8,646 nucleotides of DNA from Candidatus Kaiserbacteria bacterium. GTDB lineage: Bacteria > Patescibacteria > Paceibacteria > UBA9973 > UBA2100. Made by a program: the position numbers and the translations under genes. The stretch covers positions 1-8,646 of the forward strand of contig NVTG01000047.1 in the NCBI GenBank assembly GCA_002401495.1, in the 5' to 3' direction. Positions 1 to 5,633 of this stretch are shown here, piece by piece. The notes under the pieces are model-generated. The model saw only the letters and a program-made list of their open reading frames with translations. It was not told the DNA's origin and ran no database searches. How positions within the stretch are numbered: the stretch's first letter is position 1; each line of letters starts with the position of its first letter.

Positions 1-869
1 AAATCTAATTTTGGAACCTTAATACCCTGCATGAGTTTGGATGAAATTTCCGTTAATTTACTCTCAACAATAAATTTAAGTAATGGGTCATTTGATTTTA
101 AAATGACTTCTTCAGCTGAAAAGATAATTTGCTTATTATTATCAAAAAGAGCGTTAAACAAGTGGAACAGTTCTTCTTGAGTCCTTTCTTTATCAGCAAT
201 AAATTGAATATCGTCCATTATAAGAACATCATACTGACGATACTTATCTTTAAAGTTATTTCCCTTCCCTGTTTTAACAGCATTTATAAAATCCATAGTA
301 AAACGCTCTGAAGTTACATAAAATACTTTTCTGTTTGAGTTAGCTTTCTTTAGATAGTTACCAACCGCTTGAATAAGGTGAGTTTTTCCGTGACCAGTAC
401 CACCATAGATAAATAAAGGGTTGTAAGTTAGACCTGGATTATTTATAACGGCTTGAGCTGCTGCGTGTGCTAGTTGATTGAACGGTCCAACAACAAAAGT
501 ATCAAATGTGTAGCGTGGATTTAGGTTATCCCTTTTGTCTATAAACATGTCCTGTAGGAGAAGTTGGTTCTGTCCTGTTTCAGTAGTAGGTTTCTGCTCC
601 CCCGAGGCACGCTTTGCTGCATTTTTAATAACAGTATATTCAACAGATCTAATTGAATCTTCAAAACTACGTATCGTCTTTAGAATAAATTTGTGATGCT
701 TTTCATACAACCAATCTTTAACAATCTTATTAGGAACTCCTATAAAAATAATATTGTTATCGTTCTTTACGATAGTTGTGTCTTTAAACCAAGTTCTAAA
801 ATTAGCTTCAGAGATATTCATCTCAATATGAACGAGAGTGTTCTGCCATAGTTCTTGGGTGGTTAACAT
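1..869 (-). CDS. dnaA: Chromosomal replication initiator DnaA (partial, C-terminus beyond window)
   Basis: Initiator ATPase that binds DnaA boxes at oriC and opens the origin. I translated the minus strand from the ATG at 869-867; it stays open for 289 codons to the window edge. Domain I is at about residues 1-80 (MLTTQELWQN start, FRTWF at 24-28), followed by a short linker. The AAA+ core begins near residue 119 (RYTFDTFVVGPFNQLAHAAA). Walker A is GGTGHGKTH at 156-164 and Walker B is VLIMDDIQF at 215-223, followed by the family-typical KERTQEELFHLFNAL. After KQIIFS (246-251) the protein stops matching the family: the usual SDRPP sensor-1 block is replaced by SAEEVI, and the usual RLRSRF arginine-finger block by a stretch with ESKL and SSKL. 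Sensor 2 and the DNA-binding domain IV lie outside the window. It is transcribed away from rpmH across the putative oriC. There is no Shine-Dalgarno sequence; a TATAAT lies 16 nt upstream. Identity as DnaA is certain; the altered ATP-switch region is discussed in the findings. Confidence 0.95.
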   Translation of the reverse strand, partial: MLTTQELWQNTLVHIEMNISEANFRTWFKDTTIVKNDNNIIFIGVPNKIVKDWLYEKHHKFILKTIRSFEDSIRSVEYTVIKNAAKRASGEQKPTTETGQNQLLLQDMFIDKRDNLNPRYTFDTFVVGPFNQLAHAAAQAVINNPGLTYNPLFIYGGTGHGKTHLIQAVGNYLKKANSNRKVFYVTSERFTMDFINAVKTGKGNNFKDKYRQYDVLIMDDIQFIADKERTQEELFHLFNALFDNNKQIIFSAEEVILKSNDPLLKFIVESKLTEISSKLMQGIKVPKLD

Positions 870-885
870 ACAATTAAGTTAAAGT

Positions 886-915
886 ATTATATACAAGTTT
901 CTCCCACTCTGGAAA
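886..915 (-). promoter_or_regulatory. Putative dnaA promoter
   Basis: On the minus strand a perfect TATAAT reads 891 to 886, with TTTCCA (four of six matches to TTGACA) at 915 to 910 and an 18-bp spacer. Transcription would begin near 879, giving a leader of only about 10 nt before the ATG at 869, with no ribosome binding site. It sits about 20 bp from the tandem DnaA boxes at 936-955, so autoregulation by DnaA is plausible but inferred. Confidence 0.5.
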
Positions 916-935
916 TTAGAGGTTTTAAAAACATA

Positions 936-955
936 TGTTGATAAGGTGTGGATAA
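936..955 (-). promoter_or_regulatory. Tandem DnaA-box pair
   Basis: On the minus strand TTATCCACA (955-947) is followed after 2 bp by TTATCAACA (944-936; one mismatch to the E. coli consensus). Both face the same way with 11-bp periodicity, about one helical turn, which would place two DnaA molecules on the same DNA face. The pair lies on the dnaA side of the origin, upstream of the dnaA promoter. Confidence 0.75.
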
Positions 956-978
956 AGAAAACACGCTCCTGCTCCAGT

Positions 979-992
979 AAGTATTAATACTT
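979..992. repeat. 14-bp perfect palindrome in oriC
   Basis: AAGTATTAATACTT is its own reverse complement, and it lies between the two DnaA-box pairs. It is flanked by a wider short inverted repeat, TCCAGT at 973-978 and ACTGGA at 1011-1016. It is not followed by a T-run on either strand, so it does not look like a terminator. It could be a dimeric-protein binding site or part of the unwinding region; nothing in the sequence decides. Confidence 0.6.
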
Positions 993-1033
993 CATAAAGG
1001 ACAAAACTCGACTGGAACTAAGAGTCTATCAAA

Positions 1034-1055
1034 TTTAAAAAGGGTTTTAAAAAGG
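1034..1055. repeat. AT-rich direct repeats, candidate DNA-unwinding element
   Basis: TTTAAAAAGG occurs twice with a 12-bp offset (1034-1043 and 1046-1055); a shorter relative TTTAAAAA is at 924-931. Short AT-rich direct repeats next to DnaA boxes are typical of the duplex-unwinding element of bacterial origins. The closest boxes are the inverted pair about 30 bp downstream. Function is inferred. Confidence 0.45.
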
Positions 1056-1083
1056 CAAAACAGAAACGCCCATCTGTAAACAC

Positions 1084-1109
1084 TGTGGATAAACCAAAAG
1101 TAATCCACA
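1084..1109. promoter_or_regulatory. Inverted DnaA-box pair next to rpmH
   Basis: A perfect box on the minus strand (TGTGGATAA on plus, 1084-1092) faces a one-mismatch box on the plus strand (TAATCCACA, 1101-1109). They form an inverted repeat with 8-bp arms (CTGTGGAT at 1083-1090, ATCCACAG at 1103-1110) and a 12-bp centre. The second box ends six bases before the candidate rpmH -35 region, so bound DnaA could affect rpmH transcription. Confidence 0.75.
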
Positions 1110-1114
1110 GACTA

Positions 1115-1142
1115 TTGCTTTTCCGTATTTTTTACGTAGTAT
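1115..1142 (+). promoter_or_regulatory. Weak candidate rpmH promoter
   Basis: TTGCTT (1115-1120), a 16-bp spacer and TAGTAT (1137-1142) resemble sigma-70 elements (each about four of six consensus positions). The predicted start of transcription would fall within about two bases of the rpmH ATG, giving a nearly leaderless mRNA. The match is modest, so this is tentative. Confidence 0.3.
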
Positions 1143-1150
1143 GGTGTCCT

Positions 1151-1303
1151 ATGTCCACAAAGAGAACATATCAACCAAAGAAAAAGAAACGAATGCGTAA
1201 GCACGGCTTTTTAGCTCGAACCGCAACAGCTGCTGGAAGGAAACTACTTAAGGCACGAAGACGAAGAGGAAGAGCACAACTAACTGTTGTAAGGAAAGGA
1301 TAA
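1151..1303 (+). CDS. rpmH: 50S ribosomal protein L34
   Basis: Small, very basic protein of the large ribosomal subunit. From the ATG at 1151 it is 50 residues, close to the usual 44-50. It carries the L34 signature: [20 protein letters not shown] near the start, then a Thr/Ala-rich turn ([18 protein letters not shown]) and the basic tail. An in-frame GTG at 1085 would add 22 residues unlike L34, and it lies inside a perfect DnaA box, so I reject it. No clear Shine-Dalgarno sequence precedes the ATG. It begins the plus-strand block rpmH-rnpA-yidC-jag and is followed at once by a hairpin with a T-run. Confidence 0.97.
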   Translation: MSTKRTYQPKKKKRMRKHGFLARTATAAGRKLLKARRRRGRAQLTVVRKG

Positions 1304-1329
1304 AACTGGTCAATATTGATCAGTTTTTT
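1302..1329 (+). terminator. Intrinsic terminator between rpmH and rnpA
   Basis: Starting within the rpmH stop codon, AAAACTGGTCAAT (1302-1314) pairs with ATTGATCAGTTTT (1315-1327), with a single G-U pair. The centre (AATATT) would open to form the loop. The plus strand then reads a run of six T (1324-1329). The stem is AT-rich, so termination may be partial. Because the repeat starts with an A-run, it may also act weakly on the opposite strand. Confidence 0.65.
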
Positions 1330-1333
1330 AGTT

Positions 1334-1339
1334 TATAGT
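1334..1339 (+). promoter_or_regulatory. Candidate leaderless -10 element of rnpA
   Basis: TATAGT (five of six to TATAAT) lies exactly 6 nt before the rnpA ATG, so transcription would be expected to begin at or next to the A of the start codon. No good -35 is visible because the upstream bases are the terminator hairpin. The spacing matches the elements before yidC, the Ig-like gene and the pilin gene. Confidence 0.4.
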
Positions 1340-1345
1340 TAATAC

Positions 1346-1648
1346 ATGTTTGATAGAGCAAAAACTAAAGATGTTCAAGAAGTAATTTCAAAAGGAAAAT
1401 CTAAGCATTTTGAACACGTATCTGTTAGATCAATAAAGACCTCCTCCCCCACTAAAGCAACAGTGGTAATTTCAAAAAAAGTTGAAAAAACTGCAGTGGG
1501 TAGAAATAGAATCAAAAGAAGAGTAAGAGAAATCTTAAAAGAAGTTAAACTTCCGAACGAGAGAACAATTATCATATACGCAAAGAAAGGAATAAATGAA
1601 ATTAAAAGAGAGGCACTTAAAGTAGAGATACAAGAAGCGGTTAAGTAA
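1346..1648 (+). CDS. rnpA: Ribonuclease P protein component
   Basis: Protein cofactor of RNase P, which trims the 5' leader from tRNA precursors with the RnpB RNA. It is 100 residues, near the short end of the family's range. The family signature is clear at about residues 44-65: KKVEKTAVGRNRIKRRVREIL, with the RNxxKRRxRE basic helix that binds the RNA subunit. The N-terminal part (MFDRAKTKDVQEVISKGK) follows the usual pattern of the substrate-leader-binding region, and a central beta strand (ATVVIS) precedes the signature. It follows rpmH in the common order but after a hairpin terminator, with its own -10-like TATAGT 6 nt upstream of the ATG. No Shine-Dalgarno sequence is present. The short membrane-insertion gene yidD, often found next, is absent. 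Confidence 0.95.
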   Translation: MFDRAKTKDVQEVISKGKSKHFEHVSVRSIKTSSPTKATVVISKKVEKTAVGRNRIKRRVREILKEVKLPNERTIIIYAKKGINEIKREALKVEIQEAVK

Positions 1649-1650
1649 AG

Positions 1651-1679
1651 TTTACTTACACGTAACTCTGCGATATTAT
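1651..1679 (+). promoter_or_regulatory. Candidate promoter of yidC, near-leaderless
   Basis: TTTACT (1651-1656, four of six to TTGACA), a 17-bp spacer and TATTAT (1674-1679, five of six) fill the 38-bp gap between rnpA and yidC. The -10 ends 7 nt before the yidC ATG, so the transcript would begin at or one base before the start codon. No ribosome binding site is present, which agrees with leaderless initiation. Confidence 0.45.
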
Positions 1680-1686
1680 TCCTGTA

Positions 1687-2421
1687 ATGATTGGAACAGC
1701 ATTCAACGCTTTGGTATTTAACCCGTTATACAACGGGCTAATTTTTTTAATAAGCGTTGTTCCATACGCAGACGTTGGTATTGCTGTAATACTTCTGACG
1801 ATCGCCGTTAAGGTTATACTCTTCCCCCTTGCTATTAAGGTGTCTCACATGCAGATTCGCATGAAAGAGATTGCTCCAAAGATGGAAGAGTTAAAAGAGC
1901 AGTACAAAGACGACAAGCAGGAGCAAACCGTAAAGATGATGGCTCTTTATAAGGATAACAATGTGAGGCCTTTTCTAAGTCTTCTTGTTGTTTTTATACA
2001 ACTTCCAATAATTCTAGGATTATACTGGGTGTTCTTTAGAGGAGGATTACCGGAAGTAAATATTGAACTTCTATACTCATTTATATCAATACCTGAAATG
2101 GTAAACATGCAATTTATCGGCATAGTTGATATGGGAGGAAGAAGTATAGTACTTGCCCTTATGGCGGGAATTACCCAGTTTATACATAGCTCATATGCCC
2201 TACCGAAACCGAAACCACGAAGCGAAAACCCAACTATGAAGGAAGATTTAGCAAGAAGTTTCCACCTACAAATGAAATACGTTATGCCAATAGTAGTTGT
2301 GGGTATTTCTTACACAATTTCAGCAGCGATTGCACTTTACTGGCTTACGAGTAATATATTTTCTATAGGACAAGAAATTTTTATCCGAAGAAAGAAAAGT
2401 CATGAGCCAAGAGAAAATTAA
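1687..2421 (+). CDS. yidC: Membrane protein insertase YidC/Oxa1 family
   Basis: Inserts and folds membrane proteins, alone or with the Sec translocon. At 244 residues it is the short form: the conserved insertase core without the large periplasmic domain of proteobacterial YidC and without a lipoprotein signal. The first core helix (about 29-50) contains LLTIAVKVILFPLAIK. A charged cytoplasmic hairpin follows (about 52-93, HMQIRMKEIAPKMEELKEQYKDD), then helices near 96-117 (VVFIQLPIILGLYWVFF), 150-170 and 195-232. The conserved positively charged groove residue, usually Arg, is Lys42 here, which keeps the charge. The basic tail (FIRRKKSHEPREN) suits ribosome contact. Its last 20 bp overlap the start of the KH/R3H gene, as in many genomes where yidC and jag are paired, so translational coupling is likely. 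Confidence 0.95.
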   Translation: MIGTAFNALVFNPLYNGLIFLISVVPYADVGIAVILLTIAVKVILFPLAIKVSHMQIRMKEIAPKMEELKEQYKDDKQEQTVKMMALYKDNNVRPFLSLLVVFIQLPIILGLYWVFFRGGLPEVNIELLYSFISIPEMVNMQFIGIVDMGGRSIVLALMAGITQFIHSSYALPKPKPRSENPTMKEDLARSFHLQMKYVMPIVVVGISYTISAAIALYWLTSNIFSIGQEIFIRRKKSHEPREN

Positions 2422-2851
2422 AAACTTCATAGAAACTATTTTAACCAAGTTAGATATAGAATTTGATTCAGTTGATATTGAAAACAATTCCGAGCAAGTA
2501 GTATTTCAAATAAAGACAAATGAGAGTGCCAGGTTAATAGGAACTCGTGGAGATACTATACGGGCACTTAACTATGTTATTAAAAACGCCTTCAGAGACT
2601 CTGGTGAAGACTTACGATTTTTAGTGGATGTTAATGGGTATAGAACTAAAAAGATTGAGGAACTTAAGCAAACGGCAAAATTACTAGCAGAACGTGCTAG
2701 ATCATTAAAATATAACGTTGAAATGACCCCTATGAGCTCCTACGAGCGCATGATAGTCCATTCAGCGCTAACAGATGAGCCTAATATTAAAACAGAGTCA
2801 CAAGGGCAAGGTAGAGACAGAAGGGTTGTTATTTGTTTTATTGAGGATTAG
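2402..2851 (+). CDS. khpB: KhpB/Jag-type RNA-binding protein (KH and R3H domains)
   Basis: RNA-binding regulator paired with yidC in many bacteria; the family (Jag, EloR, KhpB) is linked to cell elongation and post-transcriptional control in Firmicutes. The 149 residues contain a KH domain with the GxxG loop G47-T-R-G50 (RLIGTRGDTIRALNYVI). An R3H domain follows, with Arg116 and His120 in the R-x3-H motif (SYERMIVHSAL), then a GQGRDRRVVI strand. The N-terminal Jag-N domain found in many homologues is missing, so this is the short form. The start overlaps the end of yidC by 20 bp with only a weak purine-rich ribosome site. Its TAG stop overlaps by 4 bp the stop of the convergent pilin gene. 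Function in this organism is inferred from the family only. Confidence 0.9.
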   Translation: MSQEKIKNFIETILTKLDIEFDSVDIENNSEQVVFQIKTNESARLIGTRGDTIRALNYVIKNAFRDSGEDLRFLVDVNGYRTKKIEELKQTAKLLAERARSLKYNVEMTPMSSYERMIVHSALTDEPNIKTESQGQGRDRRVVICFIED

Positions 2852-3723
2852 CTAGAACATATCCATCCTACAGACCCCCCAAGACCCTCTACTGGCCTGA
2901 ACGTACTCCCTGTACTTTCTCCAGTATCAGTTACTTCACAAGACTTTTTCCACGAGGCACGAATATTATTTTGCTCTTCACGCATTAGAGTTAGGTCTTC
3001 ATTGCTCTTAACTTCCCAGTTTGAATCTTTTATTTTGTCCATATCATAGTAAACCACAGTGCCTGAAATTGTTGGATCTTCTAAAACAGCATTACGAACA
3101 TTAATATCGTCCACTTCCTTCTCGTACTCTTCTCTACTAACGATCTTAGAACAAGCCACTGTATTAGCGTCGACAAAACTTATATTTTTAGTGGCGCCGT
3201 TCCTACTGCAGCTCCCCACTACTTCTGCACACGTTGGCCTACCCGGAAGATCGCATCTCAGTACCTTGGTTTTAGTATCGCCTGCGTATACTATTCCCCC
3301 TGCTGGTACAACAGGAGTTCCTTTCGCGGTCGCCTCCTTAATATAAGTTGTGGCAGGTTCTAAAGAAAAATCCAATTTCAATATATTTGGATTAACCTCA
3401 TTAAAGAATATCCAAATAGCCAGAAGCATTAAAATACCCATTACAGCTTGTCTAATTCTATCTTTTGCGGCTGTTGTTCCTGAGACAGCGTCCGTTGTCA
3501 TGTACTGAAGTCCAGCTGTCGCTATTAACAAGACAGCAAGTATAGACCCAATCAGAAGAGCAAGATCAAATAAATTGTTGAAGTATTGCCCTAAATCACC
3601 ACTTGCCCCTGCAAAACGCCCACCAAGATCAACTAGTGATACGTAAGTTGTGTGTGACGCGGCGTGAGCTAAAAGCGGTAGAGAAAAAACTGCTGCAATG
3701 GTAATAAAAAACTTTTTTATCAT
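2848..3723 (-). CDS. VirB2/TrbC-like pilin with long C-terminal cysteine-containing extension
   Basis: Probable exported subunit of a type IV secretion/pilus-like system. Residues 1-21 are a signal peptide (KK, hydrophobic core, AHA cleavage site). The VirB2/TrbC-like core has helix 1 at about 50-73 (LFDLALLIGSILAVLLIATAG), a short polar loop with QYMTTDAVSGTTAAKDRIR, and helix 2 at about 92-108, ending in FNEVNPNIL. Here the NEVNPNIL end stands for the NTINPDL-like end I associate with Parcubacteria homologues. Classic VirB2/TrbC pilins are about 100-140 residues; this has about 170 more, with six cysteines (157, 165, 172, 191, 262, 289) that could form disulfides outside the membrane. It is last in the minus-strand cluster, 12 bp after the propeller gene, with TATACT 6 nt before its ATG. 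It ends inside the stop codon of khpB. The core assignment is good; the role of the extension is unknown. Confidence 0.75.
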   Translation of the reverse strand: MIKKFFITIAAVFSLPLLAHAASHTTYVSLVDLGGRFAGASGDLGQYFNNLFDLALLIGSILAVLLIATAGLQYMTTDAVSGTTAAKDRIRQAVMGILMLLAIWIFFNEVNPNILKLDFSLEPATTYIKEATAKGTPVVPAGGIVYAGDTKTKVLRCDLPGRPTCAEVVGSCSRNGATKNISFVDANTVACSKIVSREEYEKEVDDINVRNAVLEDPTISGTVVYYDMDKIKDSNWEVKSNEDLTLMREEQNNIRASWKKSCEVTDTGESTGSTFRPVEGLGGSVGWICSS

Positions 3724-3729
3724 AAAATA

Positions 3730-3735
3730 AGTATA
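3730..3735 (-). promoter_or_regulatory. Candidate leaderless -10 element of the pilin gene
   Basis: On the minus strand TATACT (3735 to 3730) lies exactly 6 nt before the ATG at 3723, in the 12-bp gap after the upstream gene. No convincing -35 is seen. It may allow extra transcription of the pilin, the subunit usually needed in most copies, independent of the operon. Confidence 0.4.
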
Positions 3736-4908
3736 CTAGATAATTAAAGACCAAAGAGTTTGATCAGTTTTATTTTTAAAGAAAAGAACGTTGTCGTTCA
3801 CCAGTAAGTTAATGGCATCCATGCTTATTCCAAGTTCAGACTCTGGAGAGATTATTTTACTTAGAATTAAATCTTTCGTATCTATTTTCCAAAAGGAGTC
3901 TGAGAAGCTAACTTCGCCCGTATACCAGATATCGGGATAGCTTCCTTCAGGAAGTGAGTTTGGTAAAGCACATATAACGGAAGACTCTATCCAGGCACAC
4001 TTATCTGCAAACCCAGATACATTTAGTGAGGTCTCTTCCCCACTCTCTATATTCCTTATATAAAGTACTGGTCTATTATTTTCTATAACGCTAAACAAAA
4101 TTTGCTTTGCATCAGGACTTAGATTGGTTATTAGACCTTTTTTCTGTGATATCACCACCTCTCGACTCCCTGTTGAAGAGTTTACAAGCATTGCTGACGT
4201 TAGAAGGAAAAAGCTTGGATTTTGTGTCATTAAGATTGAATTTCCCCTCCACTGAAGAGACCAATTTTTTAATTCAGATTCAAACAATATAGTTCTAGTC
4301 TCCTTATCTACATCAAATATTCCCAAGCTACTCACAGTGGAGGTCTTTTCAATAAAGGCAAAGTCACTACCTTGTCCTGCTTCTATAGATGTTAGAAATG
4401 GAATTGATGTGTTTGAAGACCCGTCTTTTGAAAGACTGAATATAGTTAGAACATCTCCATCTTCATGAATTGACTGACGAACAACTGCCTCTCCATCATT
4501 TACAAATATTGAGTTATAAACTTTAGGAACAGTAGCTTGGTTTATTCTTTTAGAAACGTTTGTTTCCAGGTCTTGCTCAAAAACATGTCCAGTTGCTCGA
4601 TCTACAAAAAGAATCGAGTTTTCCTCCCTTTTGTAATACCCAGCTATAGGTAGATTATACAATTGCTTCAAAACAGCCTTAGGAATATCTACTTCGCTAT
4701 CCTTGATGTCTTCTTCATCTGTAAATACACCTCCAAAAATACCACTCCCTGTAACTCCTCTGGTTAGATCGTTTAAATAACCAACATCTTTTGTTCCTGA
4801 CTCCAAATCTTGTTTCTGCTGGCCGATATATATAGCCCACCCTATAAGTCCAAGCAAAAGACCTGCTATCAAAATCGTTATTCCTATGTAGAAAGGTTTG
4901 GTGTTCAT
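3736..4908 (-). CDS. Membrane-anchored beta-propeller-like protein, T4SS-cluster associated
   Basis: No enzymatic function recognised. The 390-residue protein has one N-terminal transmembrane anchor (about 7-28, FYIGITILIAGLLLGLIGWAIY) and a Gly-rich linker (51-62). The rest is a beta-rich domain made of repeated strand-turn units such as ILFVDRATGHVFEQDL, LGIFDVDKETRTILFE, LSPDAKQILFSV and LYIRNIESGEETSL. This pattern resembles TolB/WD40-like propellers. A distinctive segment at 301-343 (ADKCAWIESSVICALPN, then SYPDIWYTGEVSFSDSFWKID) is one I associate with Parcubacteria proteins of this class; Cys304 and Cys313 could form a disulfide. The domain should face outside. Its ATG overlaps the TGA of the preceding gene in an ATGA, which implies translational coupling. 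The context suggests a scaffold or assembly component of the VirB4/pilin system. The propeller fold is inferred from pattern, not from a search. Confidence 0.65.
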   Translation of the reverse strand: MNTKPFYIGITILIAGLLLGLIGWAIYIGQQKQDLESGTKDVGYLNDLTRGVTGSGIFGGVFTDEEDIKDSEVDIPKAVLKQLYNLPIAGYYKREENSILFVDRATGHVFEQDLETNVSKRINQATVPKVYNSIFVNDGEAVVRQSIHEDGDVLTIFSLSKDGSSNTSIPFLTSIEAGQGSDFAFIEKTSTVSSLGIFDVDKETRTILFESELKNWSLQWRGNSILMTQNPSFFLLTSAMLVNSSTGSREVVISQKKGLITNLSPDAKQILFSVIENNRPVLYIRNIESGEETSLNVSGFADKCAWIESSVICALPNSLPEGSYPDIWYTGEVSFSDSFWKIDTKDLILSKIISPESELGISMDAINLLVNDNVLFFKNKTDQTLWSLII

Positions 4909-5627
4909 AATCCGAATAGTGATCTTCTAGAATTTCCTTCTATTGTTAAATTAAGCCTACCTCTAGCGTCTTGAAGGAAGTTTTGAGAATGGGCTACTGA
5001 CAGAGAGACATTTAATACTGATGAGTCCTCCCCTTCCACACGCATACTTAAGAATGATGGAGTATTACCAACGCCTGCAACCGATTTACCATTTAAGTTC
5101 CAAGAGTATGAGAGGAGTTCACTATGTATACTCTGCGTAGATAAGAAATATGGAATAGCTTGGATTTGTGATGAGTTAGGAAAATCACCATTTGATTTAA
5201 TAGATCTGTGGAACAAAGAACCAAGTAATGGATCTGTTTCATAAAATACAATTTTAGGATCTTTAGTTTCTATTAGTAGGGCGGAACTAGTGAATTCGAT
5301 TCCTTCTGGATCAGAAACCTTAACTTCGAGTATGTAGTCTCCCAAGAACCTTGGTCCAGATGTTATTAGAGAGGATTTTCCGACACCCGAAAGACTTCCA
5401 AGTACTACACCGTCTTTTATCCACTTATAAGACATGGATTCTTTAGAGTAAGAACTATTTGAAACGTAAACCTCTGCATAGATAGTTCCCCCATCTGAAT
5501 ACAGAGAGGCACCTTTATAAAAAGGAGGAGTGTATGTTTGGGTTTCCCACAATAAAGTAGCGGTTTGTGCGTGTGAGAGTATTGGAAAGAGAACAAAAAA
5601 TAACCCTAGGTATAGGAAAGTACGCAT
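4905..5627 (-). CDS. Exported protein with two Ig/PKD-like repeats, T4SS-cluster associated
   Basis: No enzyme motif is present. I choose the ATG at 5627 (240 residues) over an in-frame GTG at 5633, because the ATG gives a compact signal peptide (MRTFLYLGLFFVLFPILSHA, cleavage near 20) and a TATAAT ends 6 nt upstream of it. The mature part is beta-rich and holds two similar units with a Y-x-W-x(2)-(D/N)-G core: YKWIKDGVVLGSLSGVGKSS at about 67-86 and YSWNLNGKSVAGVGNTPS at about 174-191. This points to two Ig/PKD-like beta-sandwich domains, joined by a segment with KIVFYETDPLLGSLFHRS. No lipobox or C-terminal anchor is visible, so it is secreted or held by partners. It overlaps the next gene by ATGA. 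It is probably an extracytoplasmic structural or binding component. Confidence 0.65.
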   Translation of the reverse strand: MRTFLYLGLFFVLFPILSHAQTATLLWETQTYTPPFYKGASLYSDGGTIYAEVYVSNSSYSKESMSYKWIKDGVVLGSLSGVGKSSLITSGPRFLGDYILEVKVSDPEGIEFTSSALLIETKDPKIVFYETDPLLGSLFHRSIKSNGDFPNSSQIQAIPYFLSTQSIHSELLSYSWNLNGKSVAGVGNTPSFLSMRVEGEDSSVLNVSLSVAHSQNFLQDARGRLNLTIEGNSRRSLFGL

Positions 5628-5633
5628 AGTCAC

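Larger units (their letters stand above)
870..1150. other. Putative origin of replication (oriC)
   Basis: This roughly 280-bp gene-free stretch separates divergently transcribed dnaA and rpmH, the classic position of bacterial oriC. It contains two perfect DnaA boxes (TTATCCACA, both on the minus strand, at 947-955 and 1084-1092) and two one-mismatch boxes (936-944, 1101-1109). It also holds AT-rich direct repeats (TTTAAAAAGG at 1034-1043 and 1046-1055), a related TTTAAAAA at 924-931, and a 14-bp palindrome at 979-992. I did not see an obvious DnaA-trio array beside the boxes. Location and boxes are seen directly; origin function is inferred from synteny. Confidence 0.8.

Noticed and set aside
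129..311. 60-residue open frame on the plus strand
   Set aside because: It lies antisense to the clear dnaA coding frame and resembles no protein family.
1085..1150. GTG start that would extend rpmH by 22 residues
   Set aside because: The GTG is part of a perfect DnaA box, the extra residues do not resemble L34, and the ATG at 1151 gives the normal L34 length.
1149..1157. Possible further DnaA box (TGTCCACA near the rpmH start)
   Set aside because: It has at least two mismatches to TTATCCACA and lies in the first rpmH codons.
3059..3346. 95-residue open frame on the plus strand
   Set aside because: It is antisense to the pilin gene's C-terminal extension, and the minus-strand frame has the signal peptide, helices and operon context.
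5628..5633. GTG start two codons upstream for the Ig-like protein
   Set aside because: It falls between the TATAAT and the ATG at 5627, where transcription is expected to begin; the ATG also gives a clean signal peptide.
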